A stretch of 64,000 nucleotides of DNA from Cydia pomonella (lineage: Eukaryota > Arthropoda > Insecta > Lepidoptera > Tortricidae). This document shows, piece after piece, positions 25,101-35,300 of this stretch. The DNA is taken from contig NC_084725.1 in assembly GCF_033807575.1 (NCBI RefSeq), forward strand, positions 11,567,001-11,631,000. Reading direction: 5' to 3'. Every line of letters begins with the position of its first letter. Positions within the stretch are counted from its first letter, which is position 1. The notes beneath the pieces are model-generated. The model searched no databases. It was given only the letters and a program-made list of their open reading frames with translations, and had not been told where the DNA came from. The translations under genes were made by a program, and so were the position numbers.

Positions 25101-28100
25101 TATGATAGATAGATATTTATTAAATGAATGTAAAGATGTAACATAACAAAAAAGAACCAAATCTTACATCATTTCAAAAGTATTTATGTATTATGTATAT
25201 TAAATCTAAAATAGGCCCTTTAGGCATTGTACCAAGGATGCTAGCGGTATTTCCTCGTTGTATCGCAATACTCATATGTTGTGCGTGGAAGCTGCCAGCT
25301 CTTCGGTCACCAGTTACGTCAACCAGACGTAACTGGTGACCGAAACGCAAAAAACTTGTGTGCGCTGGGACCCCATGGACCTAGAGTTTCAACGCCAAAT
25401 GGTACAAAATGTTACTCTCTACCGAGGCTCTTATATTTATAATGTTTCAAAATTTCTGCGCTTTCCGCCGCTGCGCCTGCTATTTCGACATTAGTCCGTT
25501 GGAGGTGGGACGCTGCCAGCATGTCTACGCAGGGACCATCCCAGACTAACATCCGTCTCAGGTTCCAAGGTACCAAGGACACCCCATCAAGCCTTCTGCA
25601 ATCATCCCTAATAATGCCAGTCGGCTCAAGAAGAGCAGGCACATTGATGGTGGCAAGAAACCGACGGATTATGTCATCAAGTGACACAAGTTATAATTAA
25701 AATATCCACCATTTTGTTTTTATAGAGTCCCTCTTGCATTTCCGTCTTTACACCTTTTTCGCAATTAATAATTATTTGCAAATTAAGACTAAATTCTAGC
25801 TGTGACTGTAAAATATTCGCGCGCTTACAGTGGTTTAGAGTTAGGCCAAGATAACCCTGCAACGATTTTGGTAGCATACGCAGTGCAAGATTGGGACCGT
25901 GCGAAGTGCATGGTGGGGGTAAGTAAAGCGATCCCAGCGCATAAGGTGGTAAAAATTTGAACTAACTGCGGATAGCGTCTTTAACATTTCGTACAATTAT
26001 ATGGCTCGAAATGAAACTTTGATTTACGATTACTCCTGAAATATTCATTTAAATTGAATGGTGTAAGGGACTATTGTAATCTGTATGAAATGCTTAATTT
26101 AACTAACGTATTTATTTTGATAATTGTTAATAATGTATCCATGTAAATAGCTTTGCAAATGCCACATATTACGTGATCTTTTTCTAGAAGTTAATAATGG
26201 ATATAGTAAGTTATCCTTAAAAGATAGACATTTAACATCGCGGACTTTTTTGTAGACCTATGAATGAGAAACAACCATAAATTGTGTTGTTATAGCTCAA
26301 ACGGATTAGGCAGCGTTTTCGATTAAAGCTCCTAGCCAGCGTGATTTTTTTCTTAAGCCTTCCTCAAGAATCACTATATTGATAGATGAAAGTCGTATGA
26401 AAATCCGTTCAGTAGTTTTTAGTTTTGGAGTAGTTTTATAAGATGTAGTGACAGGTTGCGTGACAGTCGTGCACGCTCCCATTCTTAGACTTAGGTTGAC
26501 TTTTATAATAACACTTGCACTACGTGTGCTATCAAAATCCTTGCAGACTTATTTTGGTTTAACTCTACCTACCTGTGCTGTATCGTTGAGTCGCTCACAA
26601 GACTGCATCGCAGTAAGCGTAAAGTTGACCCCAAACTCGCATTCATTCTTCTTTCTAAAAAAATACACCATATAAACCGACCAATCGTGCAATCACGCGA
26701 AGCACAAATGTTCCAGTTTTCCCTACTCGTTATATTTGCCTATTTGGGGAATATCATGGTTATACGAGATAGGTTCAAACAATTATAAAATTCATAAACA
26801 GAAACACACAACATACATACACAACATACAACATACATACATACATACATTTTAACATTTAAGCAGAAATTTGATAAGACTTGGTGTTTATACAGTTTAT
26901 ATTAAGTTATCTCTTATAACGTTATCGGTCTCTTACGTGTCATAACCAACTAAAAAACGACCTAGTTATACTAACAAGAGCCAGAGCTGCTTAAGTTAAA
27001 TTTTTCATTGATTGTTGGTTTGAAAATGGCGCCATACATCCCAAGACTGGAGCAAAAAAACATAGTTTTAATTGGTTAATAATATTGAGACTAATTGCAG
27101 TAGCTTTCATAGAAAACATAGAGGACGAATTAGACATTTAATTTTTAAAGCATAAAGCGGTAGAAATTTTACAGATGTCGGTATAATATCAAAAATTATT
27201 CTCTTAAAAGTCCCATGATTGGTGTCGTTAACATAGTATGAATGTATGTACATACATATATTACTTTTTTAGTGTGGGTCAAACCTTCGAAGTTAAATTT
27301 TACAATTTCCCAATTTCCGATTAATCTAAAAATTTGTATACATATAAGTATGTAATCGGATGAGAATGCAATATTATTCTCATATGGAGCTGATCTGATG
27401 ATGGAGACAGAAGGTGGCCATGGGAACTCTGTTATAAAACAACGCAAACTAATCGTGTTTGGGTTTATTAAAATTGTCTCGATGAGTATTAGTTGCCCGT
27501 GGAAAGAAAAGTACAGTCAGCAATAAAAGCTTTTACCAAAAATGAAATTTTTACAAAAAAATATTATGCAATGGTATTATCACTTAAGGTACCTATATGT
27601 CAGCTTTACCACATGAAATGCCTGATTTTAGAAATATATACAGGACGTTTATTTAGTCACCTGCAATAATTTACGGGGTAAATATATGCTTAGATCATAC
27701 TGAGCAACTTTTACTATAGGGCGCCCCGAAATCGCGACAAAAAAAATTGGCTGTTTCATACATTTTGGCTGTCCGACTTAGACATTTTCTCTGGGAGAGT
27801 AATTTTTTTCCCCCGATTTCGGGGTTGGTTTCATAGTAATAGTGACCTATATGTATATTCACCCGTAAATTATGGCAGGTGACTAAATAAACATTCAAAC
27901 GAATTTTAGCTATATTAAGTTGAACTCAAAACATTCCTCAGATAAAGTTCACTTACTTGAAAACCGCCTTGCAACACCTATCCATGGATAGCTTGCATAT
28001 AGTCTCATACTGGGAAGTTTCCGGCGTCACTTCGAACCAGCAGTCTTCAGATTCAGACAGTGTCAGGCCATTGGCTTCTCCATATTCACAACACTTGTCT

Positions 28101-30107
28101 ATTTCCTCCTTGATCTCGTCATATAAAGATCCTGCAATGTATAACTTATGTATAACCACGTATCGTATTTGTGTGAAAATCCGGCCCTGTTTTTTACCTG
28201 CTCCTCGAGAAACATAACATTGCTTCCTTGGCGCTAGCTAGCCGTGCGCTCGCATTACCAGTGCAAGCGAGGTCTTCGAATACGTATCTTTGTTTCGGAT
28301 CGCAGTGTCACAAGTTAAGCTGGTTTGAGAGCGTTTAGTCGCCTACCTTAGACGCACCAATAGAGATCAGACAGCTATTCTGTTAGAATTCTGTATTAGT
28401 TCATAATGAATCTTATTCCGTGCTCAATAGAGTACTAAGTCAATAAACGCTACCTATGCGGCTTGACCATTTTTTCATAGTGGCACGCGCCTTTGCGGTT
28501 TTTAAACAATAGATAAGACGATAATCCGTAGAAGCTCACGGAGGAAAATAGAAACTGTAATCATTGACATCAATTTATTTACAATAACAATATACATAAT
28601 GGATATATACAGAGGATTACTATAACTAGCTTAAATATGAAATATGCCCTTGAGACATTGTACCAAGGATGCTGGCGGCATTCCCTCGTATCGCAATGCT
28701 GATACGTTGTGCGAGGAAGCCGTAGCTCTTCGTAAATTTATCGATGTTAGTTTTATAAGTTTTATTTATTCTTGGACATTCTATTATTTCCTTTTCAAAT
28801 TGTTACAAGTCTTTTGATAGGCTTGCGTGGGGATGTTATTTTTTTTTTACCATGAAAATTTTTGCCACTGTATTATTTTCTTAATTTTTCTATATTGATT
28901 TATTTTATGTTAATTATTTGCATGTCGTGTCTTCGACTGAATACTGATACTTACATGTAAAACCTTTTCTGTTATCATCTTGTACCATACGTATTATGGC
29001 AAATAAAGAAATTCTATTCTATTCTATTCGGTCACCAATTACGTGAACCAGACGCTTAAAAACTTGTGTGCGCTGGGACCCCATGGGACCTAGAGTTTCA
29101 ACGCCAAATGGTACAAAATGGTACTCTCTACCGAGGCTCTTATATTTATAATCATTGACATATATCTAAAGATGGGCCTTACGGGCAATAAGAATGGGGC
29201 CAGTACAGTACAGCGGTGACACGCACACGAATTCGAACCATTCGTGCAGTCTAACTCTATCCACAAAGCAATTAGTTGATGAGTTCGTATCACGCGCGCG
29301 ATTGGTCGCAACTACTTGCGTTAGACTGTAAGGCCCATCCTTAGATATATGTCAATGAATGTAATCATATTATCTAGACTCCGACCATGTTTAGTTTGCA
29401 CCGATTTGGCAGTGACAAAACATGAGTCTCTATTGTTTCCCAAAAAGTTTTAAGTCATAATGTATTGTTTGTCCGCATTTTCGTTAGTCATAATTTGGTT
29501 TTTCTCAGAAAAGCGTCACTTTTCAGGATTGCCATAAAAAAAAAACCTACAGGATAACCTTACGAAGTTCCTGAGAAGTTAACGGTTTCAGAATTATATC
29601 GTCGCCTAGTACCCATAGTACAAGCTTTGCTTAGTTTGGGGCTAAGTCGATCCGAGTAAGATTAATTGTCCCCAAATAATTATTTATCTTTTCATTTATT
29701 ACGCTCGTTTAAAAAATCAGAGCGTAACTGAGATTGTATGGGAGCGGCGGGTTCAAACTGGTTTGTGGTATAAGAAAATACCTATATGTATTAAAAAAAA
29801 AAAACATTATTATCTAAACACAAGATTGAACTTTTAACTCTCTGTCAAGGTTTTCTCAACGAAATACTTAGTAGGGTTATTTTAGATTAAAAAAATCTAG
29901 CTGGCACCGCGCATGAGACACCCTGGAGCTATAAGCGTCCCTAAGCCATAATCGTCGCTAACAATTCCACGGACGGCAAGCTTGAGTGCCATCGACATTA
30001 TTATTAAAAAAATATATATTTTTATACTCACTTTCTGCTGCTCTGCATAACGACACTAACACAAACAAGAGATTTAATTTATAAAACAAATTTATTTTTA
30101 AAGACAT
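18873..30107 (-). CDS. Secreted fibulin-like / short-chain collagen with C4 (collagen IV NC1-type) domain, 8 exons, 643 aa
   Basis: Eight minus-strand exons join in frame through GT/AG sites: 30107-30032, 28131-27957, 26654-26573, 24340-24209, 24100-23974, 23492-23337, 21279-20342 and 19118-18873, together 1932 nt. Residues 1-24 form a hydrophobic signal peptide. Residues 39-154 hold three anaphylatoxin-like modules with CC/C/C/CC spacing as at the start of fibulin-1. Residues 159-196 are an EGF module, and 198-247 a calcium-binding EGF starting D-I-D-E-C. A threonine/glycine-rich linker with one Cys precedes 38 uninterrupted Gly-X-Y triplets (304-417). Residues 433-643 contain two C4 repeats with all 12 expected cysteines and motifs such as LLVKHSQ, GSC and SRC-x-VC. 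By family, it should be a secreted, trimeric matrix or basement-membrane protein. The collagen stretch is far shorter than in true collagen IV, closer to spongin/short-chain C4 collagens. The exon model is inferred from splice sites only; every junction keeps phase. Confidence 0.88.
19272..19400 (+). pseudogene. LINE RT fragment
   Basis: K-L-T-N-K-T-K-I-H-L-V-R-S-L-V-F-S then A-L-Y-G-A-E-T-W-T, a common non-LTR RT thumb motif. In the last intron of the fibulin-collagen gene. Confidence 0.75.
19428..19770. mobile_element. Palindromic MITE split by a SINE body
   Basis: AAGTTGGCAACGATTTT at 19449 and its inverse near 19730-19750, with flanking GTAGAGTC/GACTCTAC. The headless SINE 19483-19670 sits inside. 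Confidence 0.75.
19483..19670 (+). mobile_element. Headless SINE body
   Basis: GCATTTATTCGTGTGATGAG...TCCTATAATATTTATTTATT without the tRNA head. Confidence 0.8.
20342..21279 (-). CDS. Fibulin-collagen gene, exon 7 (collagen triplets and first C4)
   Basis: 938 nt between acceptor TTTTCTAG and donor GTAAGT. It encodes 38 Gly-X-Y triplets, the whole first C4 and the start of the second. The open frame runs on past the donor into intron; that extension resembles non-LTR reverse transcriptase and is not part of the protein. Confidence 0.92.
21449..21541. mobile_element. Partial CCTACCGCGAAAA-type MITE
   Basis: TTTTCTCTGTCACTCTAATT...TCGGTTTTCGCGGTAAGCCC. Full copies at 38822 and 42592; others at 30490 and 31510. 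In an intron of the fibulin-collagen gene. Confidence 0.7.
21686..21745. repeat. Perfect 24-bp hairpin, 12-nt loop
   Basis: AGAAAGAGCCCAGAGAGCGG-TACT pairs exactly with 21722-21745. Lies in the intron before exon 7. Confidence 0.9.
22600..22850 (+). repeat. Dispersed repeat family copy
   Basis: Same family as 12515-12835. Confidence 0.7.
22870..23270. repeat. MITE-type repeats
   Basis: TTTACAGTACATATG and CATATGTACTGTAAA form an inverted pair (about 23020/23100); a second palindromic stretch with TCGTGTCGATTTAAAACACT follows. Confidence 0.55.
23337..23492 (-). CDS. Fibulin-collagen gene, exon 6 (calcium-binding EGF)
   Basis: Acceptor CATTACAG, donor GTAAGT. The exon opens with D-I-D-E-C, the calcium-binding EGF signature, and has a C-V-N-T-x-G-x-Y-x-C core. 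Extra Cys residues 244 and 247 lead into the linker. Confidence 0.88.
23974..24100 (-). CDS. Fibulin-collagen gene, exon 5 (EGF domain)
   Basis: Acceptor TTTTTAG, donor GTAAAG. Six cysteines (159, 167, 171, 181, 183, 196) with a C-S-C and G-Y-x-L core resemble the first EGF of fibulin-1. Confidence 0.85.
24209..24340 (-). CDS. Fibulin-collagen gene, exon 4 (anaphylatoxin module 3)
   Basis: 44 codons, phase 0 at both ends; acceptor CTTGTCAG, donor GTAATT. Cysteines 113/114, 117, 131 and 153/154 finish module 2 and make module 3. Confidence 0.83.
24439..24649. mobile_element. Palindromic MITE, about 210 bp
   Basis: CAGGGGACCGATTTTT at left and the inverse of CTGGGGGCCCATTTTT at right. In an intron. 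Confidence 0.75.
25190..25687 (-). pseudogene. LINE/retroelement coding fragment
   Basis: Minus strand reads G-V-S-L-V-P-W-N, M-L-V-W-D-G-P-C-V-D-M-L-A-A-S-H-L. A second copy of the 3' part lies at 28620-29150. Confidence 0.6.
25302..25344. repeat. Perfect 19-bp hairpin, 5-nt loop
   Basis: TTCGGTCACCAGTTACGTC, AACCA, then the exact inverse. The sister copy at 29.03 kb lacks the inverse arm. Confidence 0.88.
25690..26570. other. Intron DNA, no gene recognised
   Basis: Includes a dispersed-repeat-like stretch near 26290-26440 (ATCCGTTCAGTAGTTTTTAG). No ORF with family features. Confidence 0.4.
26573..26654 (-). CDS. Fibulin-collagen gene, exon 3 (anaphylatoxin module 2)
   Basis: An 82-nt exon between a T-run/AG acceptor and a GTAGGT donor. 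It supplies C89 and C103 of the second module; the closing C113-C114 pair is in exon 4. It is needed to restore phase between exons 2 and 4. Confidence 0.78.
26805..26850. repeat. (CATA)n microsatellite
   Basis: ACATACATACATACATACAT and variants. Confidence 0.9.
27262..27560 (+). repeat. Dispersed repeat family copy
   Basis: Same family as 12515-12835. Confidence 0.75.
27647..27892. mobile_element. MITE, 246 bp
   Basis: GTTTATTTAGTCACCTGCAA at left and its near-exact inverse at right; arms of about 30 bp. Confidence 0.88.
27957..28131 (-). CDS. Fibulin-collagen gene, exon 2 (anaphylatoxin module 1)
   Basis: Acceptor CATTGCAG, donor GTAAGT. Encodes residues 27-83 with cysteines at 39, 40, 56, 71, 78 and 79, the full six-cysteine anaphylatoxin pattern. 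Confidence 0.85.
28620..29150 (-). pseudogene. LINE fragment copy, split by another LINE 3' end
   Basis: Flanks match 25200-25440; between them 28740-29030 ends GCAAATAAAGAAATTCTATT with ATTCT repeats, the 3' end of another LINE. Confidence 0.7.
29153..29357. mobile_element. MITE, about 205 bp
   Basis: CATTGACATATATCTAAAGA...GGGCCTTAC with near-perfect inverted counterpart. Confidence 0.85.
30032..30107 (-). CDS. Fibulin-collagen gene, exon 1 (signal peptide)
   Basis: ATG at 30107 opens 25 codons plus one base: a basic start followed by a Leu/Val/Phe-rich core ending C-R-A-A-E, a plausible signal peptide. The exon ends at a GTGAGT donor. It is too short to be found as an ORF; it was placed because its phase matches exon 2. 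Confidence 0.75.
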
Positions 30108-30479
30108 TTTTAGTCTGCTAGATTTAATTTTATTTTACATGAGTATTTTATAATTTAATTTAAGTTATTATAATTTATTAGTTATAAAAAAACACCGGCA
30201 CTGCGTGCGAGAGTATAGTTTGTTTTGCTCGATCGCAGTGCGAGACTCGCGAAAAATAAGTTATGGTCGGCAAGTGTAAAGGTCTATCATTATATTGTAG
30301 ACCATATAGACGTTATCTCATTGACCGGCATTGACGTCTCCCAAATTGCCGAAAGGATGACTCACACGAAACAGTCCCCGAAGAGACGTTCGCGATCGAG
30401 CAAAACAACCTACACATGATAACAAATATCAGGGCCAATTATATGTATAGGTAAGAATAAGAGCTGCCGTCTAATTTCT

Positions 30480-30595
30480 ATAGATCTAAAGTCTACAGGC
30501 ATTTTTCTCTGTCACTCTAATTACGTCATAGTGAGAGTAAAAAAGAATAATCTCCCCAATTTGCGAATTTCGGTTTTCGAGGTAGGCCCCCAGTT
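30480..30595. mobile_element. Partial CCTACCGCGAAAA-type MITE
   Basis: TTTTTCTCTGTCACTCTAAT...TCGGTTTTCGAGGTAGGCCC, close to the full copies at 38822 and 42592. Confidence 0.65.
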
Positions 30596-31214
30596 CATAG
30601 GTACCTACAATAGCCGAGGGGCGGTATTAGCCAATATGACAAAGTAATGACAAACTATCGACAAACGCCGATCGAAAAGTAAAGTAAAAGGCAGATGCGC
30701 CAAATACATCCACAATTCCCGATATCGGGCCCGAAATCAGTCCCGATTTCGGGCCTGTTAATCGATTTCCGTTTAACAATATTTCTAATGTAAAAAATAC
30801 TTAGTCTCTTATTGCCAAAAATGTTCAATGTTTGATATTTTTGCATATGAACCATTTTTTTACATTTCAAATATTGTAAACGAGGTGCTGATATTTGGTG
30901 AAAAGGAAAAATATTCTTTCTCGGGCCCGAAATCGGGTCAGGGCTATAACCGCGAAAATCGAAGTTCGGCAATAGGATTGTTTTCATCTACAAATCTTAG
31001 GGCAGAATTGTATCTCAATAAATTCTTATGGATTATAAAAACATGTTAAACTACCTTTAGTGGACCTCTAGTAAGCATATTTTTGTAAATATTGAATTTA
31101 AAATATCTTTTAACACACGTCACGTGACCCAAGTCCAAACGCATTGAAGATTCTGATGACGTCACAACTCTCGGTTGGACACTGTTGACAGTTCTTAGGC
31201 GATCAACCAAGGGG

Positions 31215-31320
31215 TTGTCTATTCTCAGTACAAAATTTAATACTCAAGCCGTAGCCAGCTTGCCCACCACCTAAATGGCTACGACTTGAGTATCAAATTT
31301 TGTTCTGTATGTACATAGTT
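31215..31320. mobile_element. Palindromic MITE
   Basis: ACAAAATTTAATACTCAAG and its inverse around CGTAGCCA/TGGCTACG. Confidence 0.75.
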
Positions 31321-31509
31321 GTGTCAAACCGTGACGTCACACAATTTTCAAAGAGCGGTTTGGGCTCGATAGCATCTGTCAAAATATATTTTGTTAATTT
31401 AACATATTTAAAGCCGTTTTAAGGGTAAAAATTGAATTTTAGGGCACCTTTTGGTTAATATAGTACGTAATACAAAGGTTTTAAATAATTGGAAACAACC
31501 CTATTGCGG

Positions 31510-31798
31510 GCATTTTTCTCTGTCACTCTAATTACGTCTTAGTACGAGTAAAAGAGAAAGATCCTCGCATTTATTCGTGTGATGAGCATGGATATTTGTT
31601 CCCGAGTCATGGGTGTTTTCTATGTATTTAAGTATTTATAAATATTTATATATTATATATATCGTTGTCTAAGTACCCTCAACACAAGCCTTATAGAGCT
31701 TACTGTGGGACTTAGTCAATTTGTGTAATAATGTCCTATAATATTTATTTATTTATTTATTTAATTTGCGTAATTCGGTTTTCGCGGTAGGCCCCCAG
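31510..31798. mobile_element. CCTACCGCGAAAA-type MITE split by a headless SINE
   Basis: MITE halves flank SINE body 31567-31762, which begins GCATTTATTCGTGTGATGAG as at 19483. Confidence 0.78.
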
Positions 31799-31912
31799 AG
31801 GGCTTACCGTGAACCACGTTCGACGTGTTGCCTCTCTGTCGCACTTGTAAATTCGTACCCAAGTGTGACAGGGAGGCAACACGTCGAACGTGGTTCGCCC
31901 TCTGATCTGGTC
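31796..31912. mobile_element. Palindromic MITE
   Basis: CCACGTTCGACGTGTTGCCT arms of ~40 bp around a short centre, directly abutting the previous MITE. Confidence 0.85.
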
Positions 31913-32340
31913 TGATCTTATATCAGGCCTGATAAAGTGTGGATGTAATTGGTACTTTTGTTTTATAAATCTGTCTTTGGTCTATCTGTAGTATTGACGG
32001 ATTATAGAAAAATATTAGCTCAAAGCATGTTACAAAATGATGATTAGCGCGGGGAGTCCCCTAATATAAACGCGATATTTTTTTTGAACGTGCTCAATAC
32101 AGAGAACGCACCACAAATACCTTATCTGTGACATAGCTCCTGTCACATATCTGTCAACTTGCCGTCAATCGGTCAATATGATGTTGGTGTCATTTGCCTA
32201 ATAAAAGCAATAAAATTAATAAAAGTAATAAATTTGTTAGTTCTTAGCTTTTAACTGTAAATTAGTCAAAATGTTACAACCGTGATTGAGTGTGGCGTGT
32301 TTTGTTTTAATCTCTTGTTAACATCGAGGGCTTAAATACT

Positions 32341-35300
32341 ATGTTCGAAAGGCAAAACGGTGAAAAATGCGAAATGATGTTCCTACACAAACTTGCGATT
32401 CTCGTCGTCAGCGCTCTGCTGATATACGACTTCTATAACAACTCCACGCCTGTAGAAATACGCATTCAGAACCCGCAATTTGCTTTACTAGGCCCGTATA
32501 ATACTACAGAACCAATCCCGATCGTAGATGTTTACGATCAACTTATTGATTTGAAAAACTTCACTTTCAAAGTTAATCCCCAACCTTGTCAGAACTACGC
32601 CGCTGGGTTGCTACTGGTTATAATAATATCTTCAAATCCGAGTAATTATGACAACAGGATGGTTATTCGAAATACTTGGGGGCGTTCTGTAGATTCAACC
32701 AAAGTTGTTTTTTTGATGGGCGAATCAGAAAATGCGACTTTGTCTCAAAAGATTCAGAATGAATCGGCCATATTTGGTGATATTGTGCAAGGTAGCTTTA
32801 CGGATGCTTACCGTAACATGACTTACAAGCATGTGATGGGTTTGAAATGGGTGTCGCATCATTGTCCAATGGCGAAGTATATATTAAAGACGGATGATGA
32901 TGTTGTGGTGAACTCTCATGCGTTGAGGCAGTTTCTGGCTCGGGAGCTGTCACCGTGGGGAGCAAAGGGACTGATTACTTGTCAGGTGTTGGAGCATGCT
33001 TTGGTGCAAAGGTCACATCGGTCTAAGTGGAGAGTGTCACCAGCCGAGTATAAGCCACACTACTATCCAACATACTGTGCAGGTTTGTTAATATTTTAAC
33101 ATAAGATTAAAGTAGAGATCATTATTGTTGTAATAAGAGGAATTAATTAGGTGGTTAAGGTCCTGATCGGAAAAGAAAATGTAGACGGCCATTGGCACAC
33201 TGGGCTGATGACATAAGTAGCAGGGGCCAACTGGATATGGGAGGCCTAAGGGAGGTTCTGTGTGGTGGTGTGGATTTGTGTAGTGTTTAACAAGTAATTG
33301 TCATATAAAGGATGCAACACAAATGGGCAAATACCAATATACAGGGTGACCTTAGCCATTGGACAAACCTCGAAATCCCACGTAGGGCTATTTATCAGGA
33401 TTGCTCTGACATTAATATTTTTTTAATTATAACAAAAGTGTAGTAATTGAAACAACGCCATGACAGCATAGACAATCTGTTTATTTTTTAAACAAGAAAC
33501 AACACTTGTCAATGTGCAACATAACACCTTTCCACTAAAACTGACACAACATTAATCAGACTTAAATCTCTCGAATATAATTAACTACTCAACAGTACTC
33601 TCTGTGAGTGGACACAACAACAGAAATAAATTCTAACATTACACATGTAACAAAATCAGAATCCAATTATATCCCTCCATTCACTTTCAGGTGGTATCAC
33701 AATAGGCGGATCACACTCCTGTGACAGATCTCTGACCCATCTCTCTGGTGTATCGCTCATGGGCTCCGGTGGGACTCCAGTCTCAGAATCCTGGTCCACG
33801 CTGTTATCTTTCCTTGCTCTGATCTGATCAACATGACGTTGATGTACCACCCCATCTTCAGTTTTTACCTCATAGATTGTTTCACTACTCCGTTTCACCA
33901 CCATTCCTTTCATCCACTTCTCCAAATTACTATTATATTTTCTTATGTATACTTTTTGGTCAATCGAAAATTCTCTCAAGGCCTTACTTGATACTTGAAC
34001 AATCTTTTTGCTTTGAGTGGACTCAGGATGCAATGTTGATAATGCAGTTCGAAATTTCCTGTTGTTTAGGAGTTCTGCTGGAGTCTTCCCTGTCACTGTA
34101 CTGGGAGTTGTTCTTATATGATACAGGAGTTTTGCAATTCTTTCCGGCCATGGTATATCACTCTGACGCTTGATTTTGTTCTTAATTGTCTGCACCGTGC
34201 GTTCGGCCTGTCCATTCGAGTTTGGATGATAAGGTGGTGAAGTTATATGTTGTATAGAATTCCTCTTCAAAAAAGTTTCAAATTCATCAGAGACGAAAGC
34301 AGTTCCATTGTCTGATACGAGTAAATCGGGCAATCCTTGTTCCGCAAAAATCCTCCTAAGCGACTGTATCACTTGTGTGCTTGACATACTAGACATTACT
34401 TCTATTTCTGGCCATTTCGAGTATGCATCCACCAGTATCAAGAAGGTCTTATTCATGAATGGGCCCGCAAAATCAATGTGCAGGCGTTGCCATGCTTTCT
34501 CCGACATAGGCCATTCTCTCAGTGTTGCCGGAGGATTGTTGCGAGTCAACTGACAGCGTTCACATTGCTCAACAATTTCAGTGATATCTGCATCCATACC
34601 TGGCCAGTAAACGTACGCTCGTGCATAGGCTTTCGATTGTACCATGCCAGCATGCGGTGCATGTATAATCTTTAATACTTGACCCTGCAATTTCTCTGGT
34701 ATTATGACCCTATTTGAAAACAATAAGCAATCTTTGCTGACTGAAATTGCATCTTTCCTTTGTATATAGGGTAGCAACATGCGGTCATTGCTCTCTGATG
34801 GCCACCCATGTAAAGCAAAAAACACAACTTTTTTTAACACCTCATCCTTCTTAGTTTCACAGGCAATATCGCCTACAGAAACTGTCCACCCTTCTGGTGT
34901 TTGTTCTAGCAGTAACACTTCTGGCAAAGGAGCTTCCTCCTGCACAGGTTCTGGACTGCACCATCTGCTTAATCCATCAGCATTCTGAATTACCTGGCCT
35001 GGCTTATACAAAATGTCATAATTGTAACTAGCTAAAATCAGTGACCAGCGTAGCAAACGTGGAGAGATCTGGTCTGGAATTGGCTTTCTTGGGTTCAAGA
35101 GCCCAATTAGCGGCTTATGGTCTGTAACTATGGTAAATTTGACTCCCACCAGGTACTCTCGGAACTTCCTTAGTGCATAAATAATAGCCAGGGCCTCCTT
35201 ATCCAGTTGGCTGTAATTCCTTTCATGCAGCTGCATAGTTCGTGAAGCCATTGCAATCGGTTTCTCTTGGCCATCTTCAAAAACATGACTTATTACAGCT

